From JAGOTP01 sp964415465 (GTDB lineage Bacteria; Patescibacteriota; Patescibacteriia; 2-12-FULL-60-25), in assembly GCA_964415465.1 (NCBI GenBank), contig CAYQAL010000001.1, positions 91,444-155,443 on the forward strand: a DNA stretch of 64,000 bases, read 5' to 3'. Positions 52,767 through 60,906 of this stretch are shown here, in pieces. Position numbers and translations under genes: made by a program. The number at the start of each line of letters is the position of its first letter. Position 1 is the stretch's first letter. Below the pieces are notes generated by a model. The model had not been told where the DNA came from, did not search any database, and saw nothing but the letters and a program-made list of their open reading frames with translations.

Positions 52767-54854
52767 ATGTCTCAATTTGTCATGAAGGCGCCTTATAAGC
52801 CGTCTGGTGATCAGCCGGAAGCGATTAAGCAGCTTATTGCTGGCATAGAAAAAAACGAGCGATTCCAGACCCTGCTTGGTGCCACCGGTACGGGAAAAAC
52901 CTTTACGGTCGCCAACGTGGTTCAGGCGATCCAAAAGCCAACGCTCGTGATCGCACATAACAAAACCCTCGCCGCGCAGCTCACGAATGAGTTCCGCGCG
53001 TTCTTTCCTGATAACGCGGTTGAGTATTTCGTTTCGTATTACGACTACTATCAGCCAGAAGCCTATATTGCGCGAACGGATACCTATATCGAAAAGGAGG
53101 CGATGATTAACGAAGAGATCGATCGTTTGCGTCACGCGGCAACGCAGGCACTGCTTACGCGAAAAGATGTGCTTATTGTGGCGTCGGTTTCCTGTATTTA
53201 CGGGTTAGGTGCGCCAGAAGCCTATGAGAAAACAATTCTTCACGTGGAACTTGGTTCGAATGTGGTGCGTGATCAGGTATTGGAGCGTTTGATCGCGATG
53301 CAGTTTACGCGTACGACAGCTGACCTTACACGTGGAACCTTTCGTGCACGTGGAGAGGTGCTTGAGCTCATGCCAGCGAACGAAGAAGTGATTTATCGTA
53401 TCGAGTCTCCTCGTGGAATCGTCGAGCGCATCATGAAAATGGATCAGGTGAGCAAGAAGGTTGAGAAAGAACAGCCAGACCTGTGGGTCTTTCCGGCAAA
53501 ACATTTTATTACAACTGGTCCCGAACGTGAGCAGGCGATTCGTCGGATTCGCGATGAGTTGAAAGAACGACTTGAGTATTTTGAGCAGAACGGAAAATTG
53601 CTCGAAGCAGAGCGCTTAGAGCGTCGTACCCACTACGATCTGGAAATGATCGAGAACGTTGGGTATTGCAACGGCATCGAAAACTATTCGCAGCCGATGT
53701 CGGGTCGTCCACGTGGAGAAGCGCCAGATACACTGTTCTCGTACTTCCCGAAAGATTTCTTGTTGGTCATCGATGAATCACACGTTACGGTTCCACAGTT
53801 GGGAGGCATGTACGAAGGCGATCGTTCGCGTAAGCAAACGTTGATTGAACACGGCTTCCGTTTGCCGTCCGCTGCTGATAACCGTCCGCTCAAATTCAAT
53901 GAGCTGGAAGCTAAGATGAAGAACGTCATCTTCGTTTCAGCAACGCCGGGGCAATATGAACTCGATCATTCTTCACAGATCGTCGAACAGGTGATTCGTC
54001 CGACGGGTCTGGTTGATCCAGAAGTGTTGATTCGCCCAGTGACGCCAAGCGGTTCGGATGTGGGTCAGGTGCAAGATTTGCTCGAGCGTTTGCAGCCGGT
54101 GATTGATCGTGACGAGCGTGTGTTGGTGACGACGCTCACGAAGAAAATGGCAGAAGACCTGACAGAGTATATGAAGGAGCGTTCGTTTAAGGTGCGCTAT
54201 TTGCATAGCGATATCGATACCGTTGAGCGGTTGGAGATTTTGTCTGAGTTCCGCAAGGGCTCGTATGATGTGATTGTGGGTGTGAACTTGTTGCGTGAAG
54301 GTCTCGACTTGCCGGAAGTGGCGCTCGTCGCGATTATGGATGCCGATAAAGAAGGGTTCTTGCGTTCGGAGACCTCGCTTATTCAGACGATCGGCCGTGC
54401 GGCGCGTAACGTACGTGGTCAAGTTATTTTGTACGCTGACAACATGACGGGTTCGATGAAGCGTGCGCTCGCGGAGACAGATCGTCGTCGTACGAAACAG
54501 CTGGCCTATAACAAAGAGCACAACATTACGCCGAAGACGATTCGGAAGGCGCATCAGGACGTGTTGAAGATGCTTGGACTTCAGTCTGCAGAAGAAAAGG
54601 ATGTGAAAGAAATCTTGAAGCTGGAACTTGGGGCAGAAACGCACAGTTTGATGGAAGTGAAAAAGAAGAAGGAGAAAGAGATGAAAGAAGCAGCCAAAAA
54701 CTTGGAGTTCGAATTGGCAGCGATTTTGCGCGATGAACTTGGAATCTTGGAGAAAGAAATTAAGAAGCGTGAAAAGGGGAGTCCGTTGCCGGACAAGGAG
54801 CGTGCGACCGTTGAAAAACGTAAGCGACCCGTCCGCCATGGCCGAGCAAGATAG
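52767..54854 (+). CDS. uvrB: excinuclease ABC subunit B
   Basis: 695 residues, typical. Walker A LLGATGTGKTFTVAN, the beta-hairpin region YYDYYQPEAYI, helicase motifs DESH, TTLTKKMAEDLTEYM and QTIGRAARN, and a C-terminal UvrC-binding coiled coil (about 635-680). UvrA and UvrC are outside the window. Confidence 0.97.
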   Translation: MSQFVMKAPYKPSGDQPEAIKQLIAGIEKNERFQTLLGATGTGKTFTVANVVQAIQKPTLVIAHNKTLAAQLTNEFRAFFPDNAVEYFVSYYDYYQPEAYIARTDTYIEKEAMINEEIDRLRHAATQALLTRKDVLIVASVSCIYGLGAPEAYEKTILHVELGSNVVRDQVLERLIAMQFTRTTADLTRGTFRARGEVLELMPANEEVIYRIESPRGIVERIMKMDQVSKKVEKEQPDLWVFPAKHFITTGPEREQAIRRIRDELKERLEYFEQNGKLLEAERLERRTHYDLEMIENVGYCNGIENYSQPMSGRPRGEAPDTLFSYFPKDFLLVIDESHVTVPQLGGMYEGDRSRKQTLIEHGFRLPSAADNRPLKFNELEAKMKNVIFVSATPGQYELDHSSQIVEQVIRPTGLVDPEVLIRPVTPSGSDVGQVQDLLERLQPVIDRDERVLVTTLTKKMAEDLTEYMKERSFKVRYLHSDIDTVERLEILSEFRKGSYDVIVGVNLLREGLDLPEVALVAIMDADKEGFLRSETSLIQTIGRAARNVRGQVILYADNMTGSMKRALAETDRRRTKQLAYNKEHNITPKTIRKAHQDVLKMLGLQSAEEKDVKEILKLELGAETHSLMEVKKKKEKEMKEAAKNLEFELAAILRDELGILEKEIKKREKGSPLPDKERATVEKRKRPVRHGRAR

Positions 54855-54883
54855 TAATTTATTATTATCTTGAGATACGACGA

Positions 54884-54912
54884 AGGGACCTGTTGAGTAC
54901 GGCCAGGTCCCT
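54884..54912 (-). terminator. terminator of island F
   Basis: AGGGACCTG / CAGGTCCCT stem with 11-nt loop downstream of the leftward island gene; may also end uvrB transcripts. Confidence 0.65.
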
Positions 54913-54962
54913 AGCGCCGTGCGGCACGCGAGTATCGCGCGCCGACTTTTGAACAACGTTGA

Positions 54963-55457
54963 CTACACGCCGAGGAGGCAGTGGGGCGTGCCCAAGACCT
55001 CGTTCTCTGCTAGATCACGGTGTGCGGTCTTGACTACGGCGATCGAGTCACCGTAGATGCTGCAGCGATGCTCGGCGAGCGGGGTCGCGTCCGGGATCGT
55101 GTCCCAGAGGACGTTCCGCAGGCTGAACGTCCAACCCATCTTCGCCAAGAGGGTGAGAGCGACCAGGTCGACCAGCCGGTACTTCGCCCCCTTCGGGAGA
55201 GCCGGCAGGGCGACGTTCTTCTCCATCACGCTGAGCTCAAACCCGCTCAGGCTGACGGCGACTCGCCAGCGTTTGGTTCGGTCGGTGCTCGGTCCGATGC
55301 GGAGGGCCTCGGCGAGGTAGGCCACGAGGCCCTTCTCGTCTCGAGGCGTCTCACGCGGCACAACGAAGGGCGGGAGGACTCCTCGCTCGAGCGCGTAGAG
55401 CACCGTCTTGACCGCCTCCTTCAACAGCTTGACCTCATCTGGATTGATTCGACGCAT
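54963..55457 (-). CDS. GC-rich island F: orphan soluble protein
   Basis: 164 residues from ATG 55457, with GAGAGGA upstream. Mixed alpha/beta, no signal peptide or TM helix, no motif recognised (for example RWRVAVSLSGFELSVMEK). Own promoter at 55507-55535 and terminator at 54884-54912. GC-rich codon use unlike uvrB and dnaG on either side. Confidence 0.55.
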   Translation of the reverse strand: MRRINPDEVKLLKEAVKTVLYALERGVLPPFVVPRETPRDEKGLVAYLAEALRIGPSTDRTKRWRVAVSLSGFELSVMEKNVALPALPKGAKYRLVDLVALTLLAKMGWTFSLRNVLWDTIPDATPLAEHRCSIYGDSIAVVKTAHRDLAENEVLGTPHCLLGV

Positions 55458-55506
55458 TCCGTGTCCTCTCTGGGTGAAGCCAATCACCCTCAAACCGTGG
55501 GCTGTG

Positions 55507-55535
55507 TTTATAACAGAATATTCATTTTGTGACTA
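55507..55535 (-). promoter_or_regulatory. promoter of island F
   Basis: On the minus strand TAGTCA (55530-55535), 17 bp, TATAAA (55507-55512), in the AT-rich strip at the island edge. Confidence 0.4.
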
Positions 55536-55605
55536 GACCACGCCGGTCCGTGCGTCGGACGTGCGCCTGTGCTACGTTCAGTCTGACCTCGTTTCTTTTG
55601 TTCTC

Positions 55606-57426
55606 ATGGACTCTACCCAGGATATTAAAACCCGCCTCGATATTGTCGATGTCGTGGGAGACTATGTGACCTTAAAACCCGCTGGGAGTGGGTCGTTTAA
55701 AGCGTGTTGTCCATTCCATCAGGAGCGTTCGCCGTCGTTTTTTGTGTCTCGTACCCGCCAGAGTTGGCGCTGTTTTGGGTGTAACGAGGGAGGGGATCAT
55801 TTTACGTTCATCGAGAAGATTGAGGGGATGGAGTTTCGTGAAGCGCTCGCCTTTTTGGCGCAGAAGGCTGGTGTGATTTTGCCGGAGTATGATGCTAAGC
55901 AGTCAGGCGATCGTCATCGACTGCAAGATGTGAATGCGCTCGCCGCAAAATTTTTCCAAGCCTGTTTGCAAACACTGCCTCAGGCAGAGCATGCGCGGGC
56001 GTATCTAAAGAAGCGTGGAGTGGATGATCTGACGTCAGATCTCTTCAAAATTGGGTATGCACCAGACGGCTGGCAGACGATGACGGATGCGCTTATAAAA
56101 AAAGGCGTGACAGCTGATGAGCTGCTTCGTGCGGGACTCGCGTCAAAGCGCGAACGTGGTGATGGAATCTATGACCGCTTCCGTGATCGGTTGATGTTTC
56201 CGATTCTGGATGTGCAAGGCAATGTCGTTGGGTTTACTGGCCGCGTGCTTCAACCTGACGTCAAAGAAGCTAAGTATGTAAACACGCCTGAGACAGCGGT
56301 CTATCGTAAGTCAGCGGTGCTTTATGGACTCGACAAAGCGAAAGGCGAAATTCGTCGAGCAGACTTAGCGGTGCTCGTGGAAGGGAATATGGACGTAGTG
56401 TCATCGCATCAATTTGGGGTGACGAACGTGGTGGCGTGTAGTGGAACAGCGCTGACTTCTGAGCAGCTCCACTTGTTGAAGCGCTTCACGACAAAGTTAG
56501 CGATCGCTTTTGATGCTGACAGTGCAGGCCGCATTGCGACGATTCGCGGGCTCGACCTCGCGCGTGCGCAAGATTTTTCGATCAAGATCATCACACTACC
56601 GCCAGGTGCAGGAAAAGATCCGGACGAAGCCGTTCGTAAAGATGTGTCTCTTTGGAAAGACGCGATTCAATCAGCGGTGAGCATCATGGATTGGTTGTAT
56701 GCGCAAACATTCGCGCATGAAAAAGAGTTGCATACCCCAGAAGGTAAGAAGCGGATTGCTCAGGAACTGTTGCCGGAGATTCGTCGGATTATCGACCCGG
56801 TGGAGCGTGATAGCTGGCTTCGCCGGTTGGCGCAGGATTTAGGGGTAGGGGAAGCCTCTCTTCGAGAAGCGCTTCAACGTTCAACGGCGACCGCTCGGGT
56901 TCAAACGGCGATGCAGCCAACGCCTGTTCCACGTCCAGCCGAAGCGCCACCCAAAGAACTTCCTTCCAAAGAGGTCGAGCGCGAACGATTCTTGCTCGCA
57001 GCTGTTTTGGCTAACTCAAGCGTTTTCTCCTTGTTTCAGACCGTTCTTGGGTGGAAACCGGAGGAATTTGAAACCCCCGTGCATAAGTCTCTTTACGAAC
57101 AGTTAGTAAAAACGTATAATTCGCCACAAATCCACGGTGTTTCTTCCCCCGGACTTCGCGCCGGGTCATCCCTAGCGCTGCCTCCTGACCTTCGTTCAGA
57201 GGAGCGTGACGCCTTCGAGGCAGCCGCTTTTTTAGCGGAACGAGACCTACTAACTCAAACCGCCGCTTCTCTAGAACGTGATGTTCGTGCGCTTGTCGTT
57301 CTGCTTCGATCGGAACGCCTGACCAAACGCCGTCGCGAATTAGAAGAAGCCATGCGGCAAGCCGAGCGTATTGGCGATCAAGCAGCGATCGCTGATCTCA
57401 TGCGGCAATTCCAAGATCTCCACTAA
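55606..57426 (+). CDS. dnaG: DNA primase
   Basis: 606 residues from ATG 55606. N-terminal zinc-binding domain CPFHQERSPSF and CFGCNEGGD (CHC2 type), catalytic TOPRIM core with VEGNMDVVSSHQFG and AFDADSAGR, and a divergent DnaB-interacting C-terminus. rpoD follows after 14 nt, the classical macromolecular-synthesis arrangement. Confidence 0.96.
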   Translation: MDSTQDIKTRLDIVDVVGDYVTLKPAGSGSFKACCPFHQERSPSFFVSRTRQSWRCFGCNEGGDHFTFIEKIEGMEFREALAFLAQKAGVILPEYDAKQSGDRHRLQDVNALAAKFFQACLQTLPQAEHARAYLKKRGVDDLTSDLFKIGYAPDGWQTMTDALIKKGVTADELLRAGLASKRERGDGIYDRFRDRLMFPILDVQGNVVGFTGRVLQPDVKEAKYVNTPETAVYRKSAVLYGLDKAKGEIRRADLAVLVEGNMDVVSSHQFGVTNVVACSGTALTSEQLHLLKRFTTKLAIAFDADSAGRIATIRGLDLARAQDFSIKIITLPPGAGKDPDEAVRKDVSLWKDAIQSAVSIMDWLYAQTFAHEKELHTPEGKKRIAQELLPEIRRIIDPVERDSWLRRLAQDLGVGEASLREALQRSTATARVQTAMQPTPVPRPAEAPPKELPSKEVERERFLLAAVLANSSVFSLFQTVLGWKPEEFETPVHKSLYEQLVKTYNSPQIHGVSSPGLRAGSSLALPPDLRSEERDAFEAAAFLAERDLLTQTAASLERDVRALVVLLRSERLTKRRRELEEAMRQAERIGDQAAIADLMRQFQDLH

Positions 57427-57440
57427 CCCAACCCGTGCGT

Positions 57441-58766
57441 ATGCCTTTAAAGAAGCTCGTCTCGAAAGCGAAGAAGATTTTTCATGCAACGACGCCGTCG
57501 TTAAAAAAGCGCAAAGCCGCCGCTGATGCCAAAAAGCACGCGCCAAAAAAACCAATCGTGAAAACGCCAGTGAAGAAGGTCGCGCCTGTCGCTGTTGCGA
57601 AGGGCAAGGCTCCTGCCAAAGCGGTGGCGAAGAAACCGGTTCCTCAGCTTCCACGCGGACCATACGTGAAGGCGAAGCCGCCAACCCCAGAAGCGTTGGA
57701 GAAATTGTTTGCGAAGGCGCGCTCACGTGGCTTTATCACGGAGCAGGAAATTGTCTTCGCGTTCTCTGAAGTGGAAGACTACATTGATGTCTTCGAAGGA
57801 TTTGTTGATCGCTTAGATGCGGCTGGTATTAGTTGGGTTGAACAGAAAGATGGATTGCTCGGTCGCAATAAAGAGCGTCTTGGGATCTTGCAGGGTTTGC
57901 ACAGCGCCGACGAGCGTCAGATCAAGATTGATCCGCTTGAGCTCACGGCTGACTCGATTCAGGTGTATTTGCGTGAAATTGGGAAGATTCCGTTGTTAAC
58001 GGCCGCAGAAGAAGTTGCGCTTGCGAAGCGGAAAGAACGTGGCGAGAAAGAAGCTGAGCGTCGGTTGATCGAGGCGAACTTGCGTCTTGTGGTGTCGATC
58101 GCAAAGAAGTTCACTGGGAAGTCGCTCTCGCTCCTCGACTTAATCCAGGAAGGAAATATTGGATTATTCCGCGCGGTGAAAAAGTTTGAATACCGCAAAG
58201 GCTTTAAGTTCTCGACGTATGCTACGTGGTGGATTCGTCAGGCGATCACCCGTGCGCTCGCTGACCAATCACGTACGATTCGTATTCCGGTGCACATGGT
58301 GGAAACGATCAACAAGTTCCAGCAGATTGAGCGCGAGCTCATTCAGGAACTTGGTCGTGAACCGTTGCCAGAAGAAATCGCTGCCGAAATGGGACAGGAT
58401 GTCGACAAGGTGCGTCACATCATCAAGATCTCGCAGGATACGGTCTCGCTCGAAACGCCGGTCGGTGATGACGAAGAAGATTCCGCACTGGAAGACTTCA
58501 TCGAGGACGTGAAGAACGTGGCGCCTGACCGTGCCGCAGCGCTTGAACTCTTGCGTGATTATGTGCGCGATATCATCAAAGACTTGAACCCACGTGAACA
58601 AAAGATTTTGGAAATGCGTTTCGGCTTGGCGGATGGAGTAGGACACACGCTGGAAGAGGTTGGAAAAGAATTCGATGTCACGCGTGAACGTATTCGTCAG
58701 ATTGAAGCCAAAGCGCTTGAGAAAATTCAGCAGCATCCGTTGGTCAAACGTCTGGCGGATTACTAA
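57441..58766 (+). CDS. rpoD: primary sigma factor RpoD
   Basis: 441 residues (a GTG at 57435 would add two). A Lys/Ala/Pro-rich N-terminal extension (about 1-75) is followed by region 1.1-like sequence, region 1.2, region 2 (LIQEGNIGLFRAVKKFEYRK, FSTYATWWIRQAI), region 3 and region 4.2 (ERIRQIEAKALEKI). Matches the TTGACA/TATAAT-type promoters seen in the window. The non-conserved region between 1.2 and 2.1 is absent. Confidence 0.96.
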   Translation: MPLKKLVSKAKKIFHATTPSLKKRKAAADAKKHAPKKPIVKTPVKKVAPVAVAKGKAPAKAVAKKPVPQLPRGPYVKAKPPTPEALEKLFAKARSRGFITEQEIVFAFSEVEDYIDVFEGFVDRLDAAGISWVEQKDGLLGRNKERLGILQGLHSADERQIKIDPLELTADSIQVYLREIGKIPLLTAAEEVALAKRKERGEKEAERRLIEANLRLVVSIAKKFTGKSLSLLDLIQEGNIGLFRAVKKFEYRKGFKFSTYATWWIRQAITRALADQSRTIRIPVHMVETINKFQQIERELIQELGREPLPEEIAAEMGQDVDKVRHIIKISQDTVSLETPVGDDEEDSALEDFIEDVKNVAPDRAAALELLRDYVRDIIKDLNPREQKILEMRFGLADGVGHTLEEVGKEFDVTRERIRQIEAKALEKIQQHPLVKRLADY

Positions 58767-58772
58767 AAGGTT

Positions 58773-58857
58773 GTGGGTGCGAGGTACTTGCCTCGCTCCT
58801 CAACAAGCGCTTCGCTAACACCATGGTCTCGTCGGTCGGCAAATACCTCGCACCCAC
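58773..58857 (+). terminator. long-stem element with conserved loop after rpoD
   Basis: A 14-bp perfect stem (58773-58786 with 58844-58857) and an inner GCC/GGC, enclosing AAGCGCTTCGCTAACACCAT (58805-58824), identical to the loop of the element at 1553-1647. Only a weak T tract follows. Confidence 0.65.
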
Positions 58858-58880
58858 TTCAGCTGTTTTGAGGTGGGTGT

Positions 58881-58909
58881 TTGACAAAAATGGCTAAAAC
58901 TGCTTAAAT
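58881..58909 (+). promoter_or_regulatory. promoter of island G (kinase)
   Basis: TTGACA (58881-58886), 17 bp, TTAAAT (58904-58909). It shares AAAACTGCTTAAAT with the island E promoter. A leader of about 190 nt follows, with a GGGAAAAT/ATTTTCCC hairpin (about 58966-58990) and overlapping GGTCGT/ACGACC and CACAC/GTGTG stems near 59050-59085. Confidence 0.65.
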
Positions 58910-59105
58910 TTCCTGTTCTGTTTATGGCTGGTTCGGTATGATGCAGCCAGTCGCACCCTGTCTTTTGGGGAAAATGCACCTATTTTCCCTAGAAGAGGGG
59001 GTGTGATTCAGACGGAATACGCACCTTCGACAACGTGACCACACAATAAGCAACACACGGTCGTGTGATACGACCACGACGTTCAACGAAAGGGAAATAG
59101 CAACA

Positions 59106-60776
59106 GTGAAAAGCCCCGAAGAACTCGAACGGATCGCCCGTGCCCGCGTAGGGTCATGGATGGGTCCAAAGAGCGATGAGCCGGGACAAGAGCGTCCTGG
59201 CCAGTACCGACTGGAAAGCGTGATCGGGTTTGGGGGGATGGGGGCCGTGTACCGCGCCTTCGATTACTCCCTGAGCCGACGAGTCGCACTCAAGGTCGTG
59301 GACCCGGAGGGACTCACCGAGTACGCCTCCCGCTTCCGCCGCGAGGCAACGAGCATGGCTCGAATCGACTCGGAGAACATCGTCAAGGTGTACTCCTTCG
59401 GGTCGCACGAGCACGAGCTCTTCCTCGCGATGGAGATTCTCGACGGTGAAGACCTCGAGACCCGCATCGAGCGCGGGTTCAGCGAGGACGAGCTCCCCGA
59501 AGCGCTGCAATACGCCTTCGGGTTCTTCCACGGTCTCGAGGAGGCACACGTCAACGGGATCACCCACCGTGACATCAAGCCCTCGAACGTCTTCCTCGCC
59601 CGCAAGGGGACGAAGATCACGCCCAAGTTGCTCGACTTCGGGATCGCCCGTGTCGACAGCAGCGAGGTGACCGTCCTGACCCAGAAGAACGCGCTGATGG
59701 GTACTCCCATGTACATGGCTCCTGAGCAGATGCGCGGGGCCAAGGATGTGGGAGCGAGGGCGGACCAGTTCTCAGCCGGCGCGGTACTCTTCGAGATGCT
59801 CACTGGCCAGATCCCGTACGCACGTGTTCCGGAAGGGGCGACGGATGAGCCCAACTGGACCAACGTGCTGAGCTGGAGGGTCGGGGAGCTGATCGGCGGG
59901 TTCACGTCCTGCAAAGCGGACATCCCCTCCTGGCTCCAGGACAAGTACCCGCAGCTCGTCGAAATGCTGGGTCGCATGCTGGACCCCGATCCCGAGAAGC
60001 GGTACCCGAGCATGATGGAGCCGCTCGAGATCATCGCCGGGCTCCTCGGACGTGAGACGCCTGAGCCGCCCATGCCGTCGGTGTTCGCCGAGATGACGCG
60101 GATGCTGCCGGTCCCGGCGGTGAAGTCGCTCGGCAACAACGACGCAACCATGGCTGAGCGAGAGCCCACCAACTTCACGCTCTCGCCGGTCACGCACAAC
60201 AGCGGTGTGGCCGGTGCCCGCATGAGGCGCCTGCCGCCCGCTCGCATCGTAGCCATCGGGGCGATCTTCGTCTCGCTGGTCATGCTCCTCGTCATCCAGC
60301 TGAGCGCGCCCCCCAGGGTGCGTTCCAGCCACGATGCGGGGGCCTCGGCGGCTCGGCCTCAACCGACGATGCTCACTACGTCGTCCGATGCCGGGACGAT
60401 CCGCGATAGCGGGTTCGCGGACGTCGTCGCGGTCGTGGCTGATGCCTCGGTCGAGCTCTCTGACGATGTGCCGCCGCCGGCTATCGAAGACGCCTCCTCG
60501 GAGCGCGTCAGCCAGCGCCACAGCCGTCGTCACGCGCGTGACAACCGCCGCAACCAGCCGCCGACGGCAACGCCGGCAGACCAGGAAGCGGCTCGTCTTC
60601 GCGCCCAGCTGACGGAGATGTGCTGCACCGGGAGAGGCGGGGATCAGGTCGCGGAGCAACTCCGCACTGACCCTGACCACCCCGTGCGCCATCTCGAACA
60701 CTGCCAGGCCCCTGAACCGCCCTGCGAAGAGCGCGGCGACAGGCGACCCTGGTGCCGACTGTGTGGTCACCACTGA
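59106..60776 (+). CDS. GC-rich island G: transmembrane Ser/Thr protein kinase (PknB type)
   Basis: 556 residues, GTG start. The kinase domain (about 32-315) is complete: IGFGGMGAVYRAF (P-loop), VALKVV (Lys), HRDIKPSN (catalytic loop), LLDFGIAR (DFG) and GTPMYMAPEQ (activation segment). One TM helix at about 378-398, then an exterior Ser/Asp/Pro-rich tail with a C-terminal Cys cluster (EMCCTG, HCQAPEPPCEE, WCRLCGHH). Such kinases are abundant in Myxococcota and Planctomycetota, unusual in reduced genomes. GC-rich codon use unlike rpoD next door. Confidence 0.9.
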   Translation: MKSPEELERIARARVGSWMGPKSDEPGQERPGQYRLESVIGFGGMGAVYRAFDYSLSRRVALKVVDPEGLTEYASRFRREATSMARIDSENIVKVYSFGSHEHELFLAMEILDGEDLETRIERGFSEDELPEALQYAFGFFHGLEEAHVNGITHRDIKPSNVFLARKGTKITPKLLDFGIARVDSSEVTVLTQKNALMGTPMYMAPEQMRGAKDVGARADQFSAGAVLFEMLTGQIPYARVPEGATDEPNWTNVLSWRVGELIGGFTSCKADIPSWLQDKYPQLVEMLGRMLDPDPEKRYPSMMEPLEIIAGLLGRETPEPPMPSVFAEMTRMLPVPAVKSLGNNDATMAEREPTNFTLSPVTHNSGVAGARMRRLPPARIVAIGAIFVSLVMLLVIQLSAPPRVRSSHDAGASAARPQPTMLTTSSDAGTIRDSGFADVVAVVADASVELSDDVPPPAIEDASSERVSQRHSRRHARDNRRNQPPTATPADQEAARLRAQLTEMCCTGRGGDQVAEQLRTDPDHPVRHLEHCQAPEPPCEERGDRRPWCRLCGHH

Positions 60777-60906
60777 ACTTAGGCCCATGGGGAGCCTGTA
60801 CGGCAGACGCTTTTCGTAAGCGGCGCCACAAATCCCCAGTGACCTAAATGGATCAGTCTCTGGTCCCTTCAGGTCAATTCCAGCGTTCCCACTTGCCACA
60901 AAAATC

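Noticed and set aside
59264..60899. Two long minus-strand frames opposite the kinase
   Set aside because: Shadows of GC-rich coding sequence; the plus strand encodes a complete kinase with all catalytic motifs.
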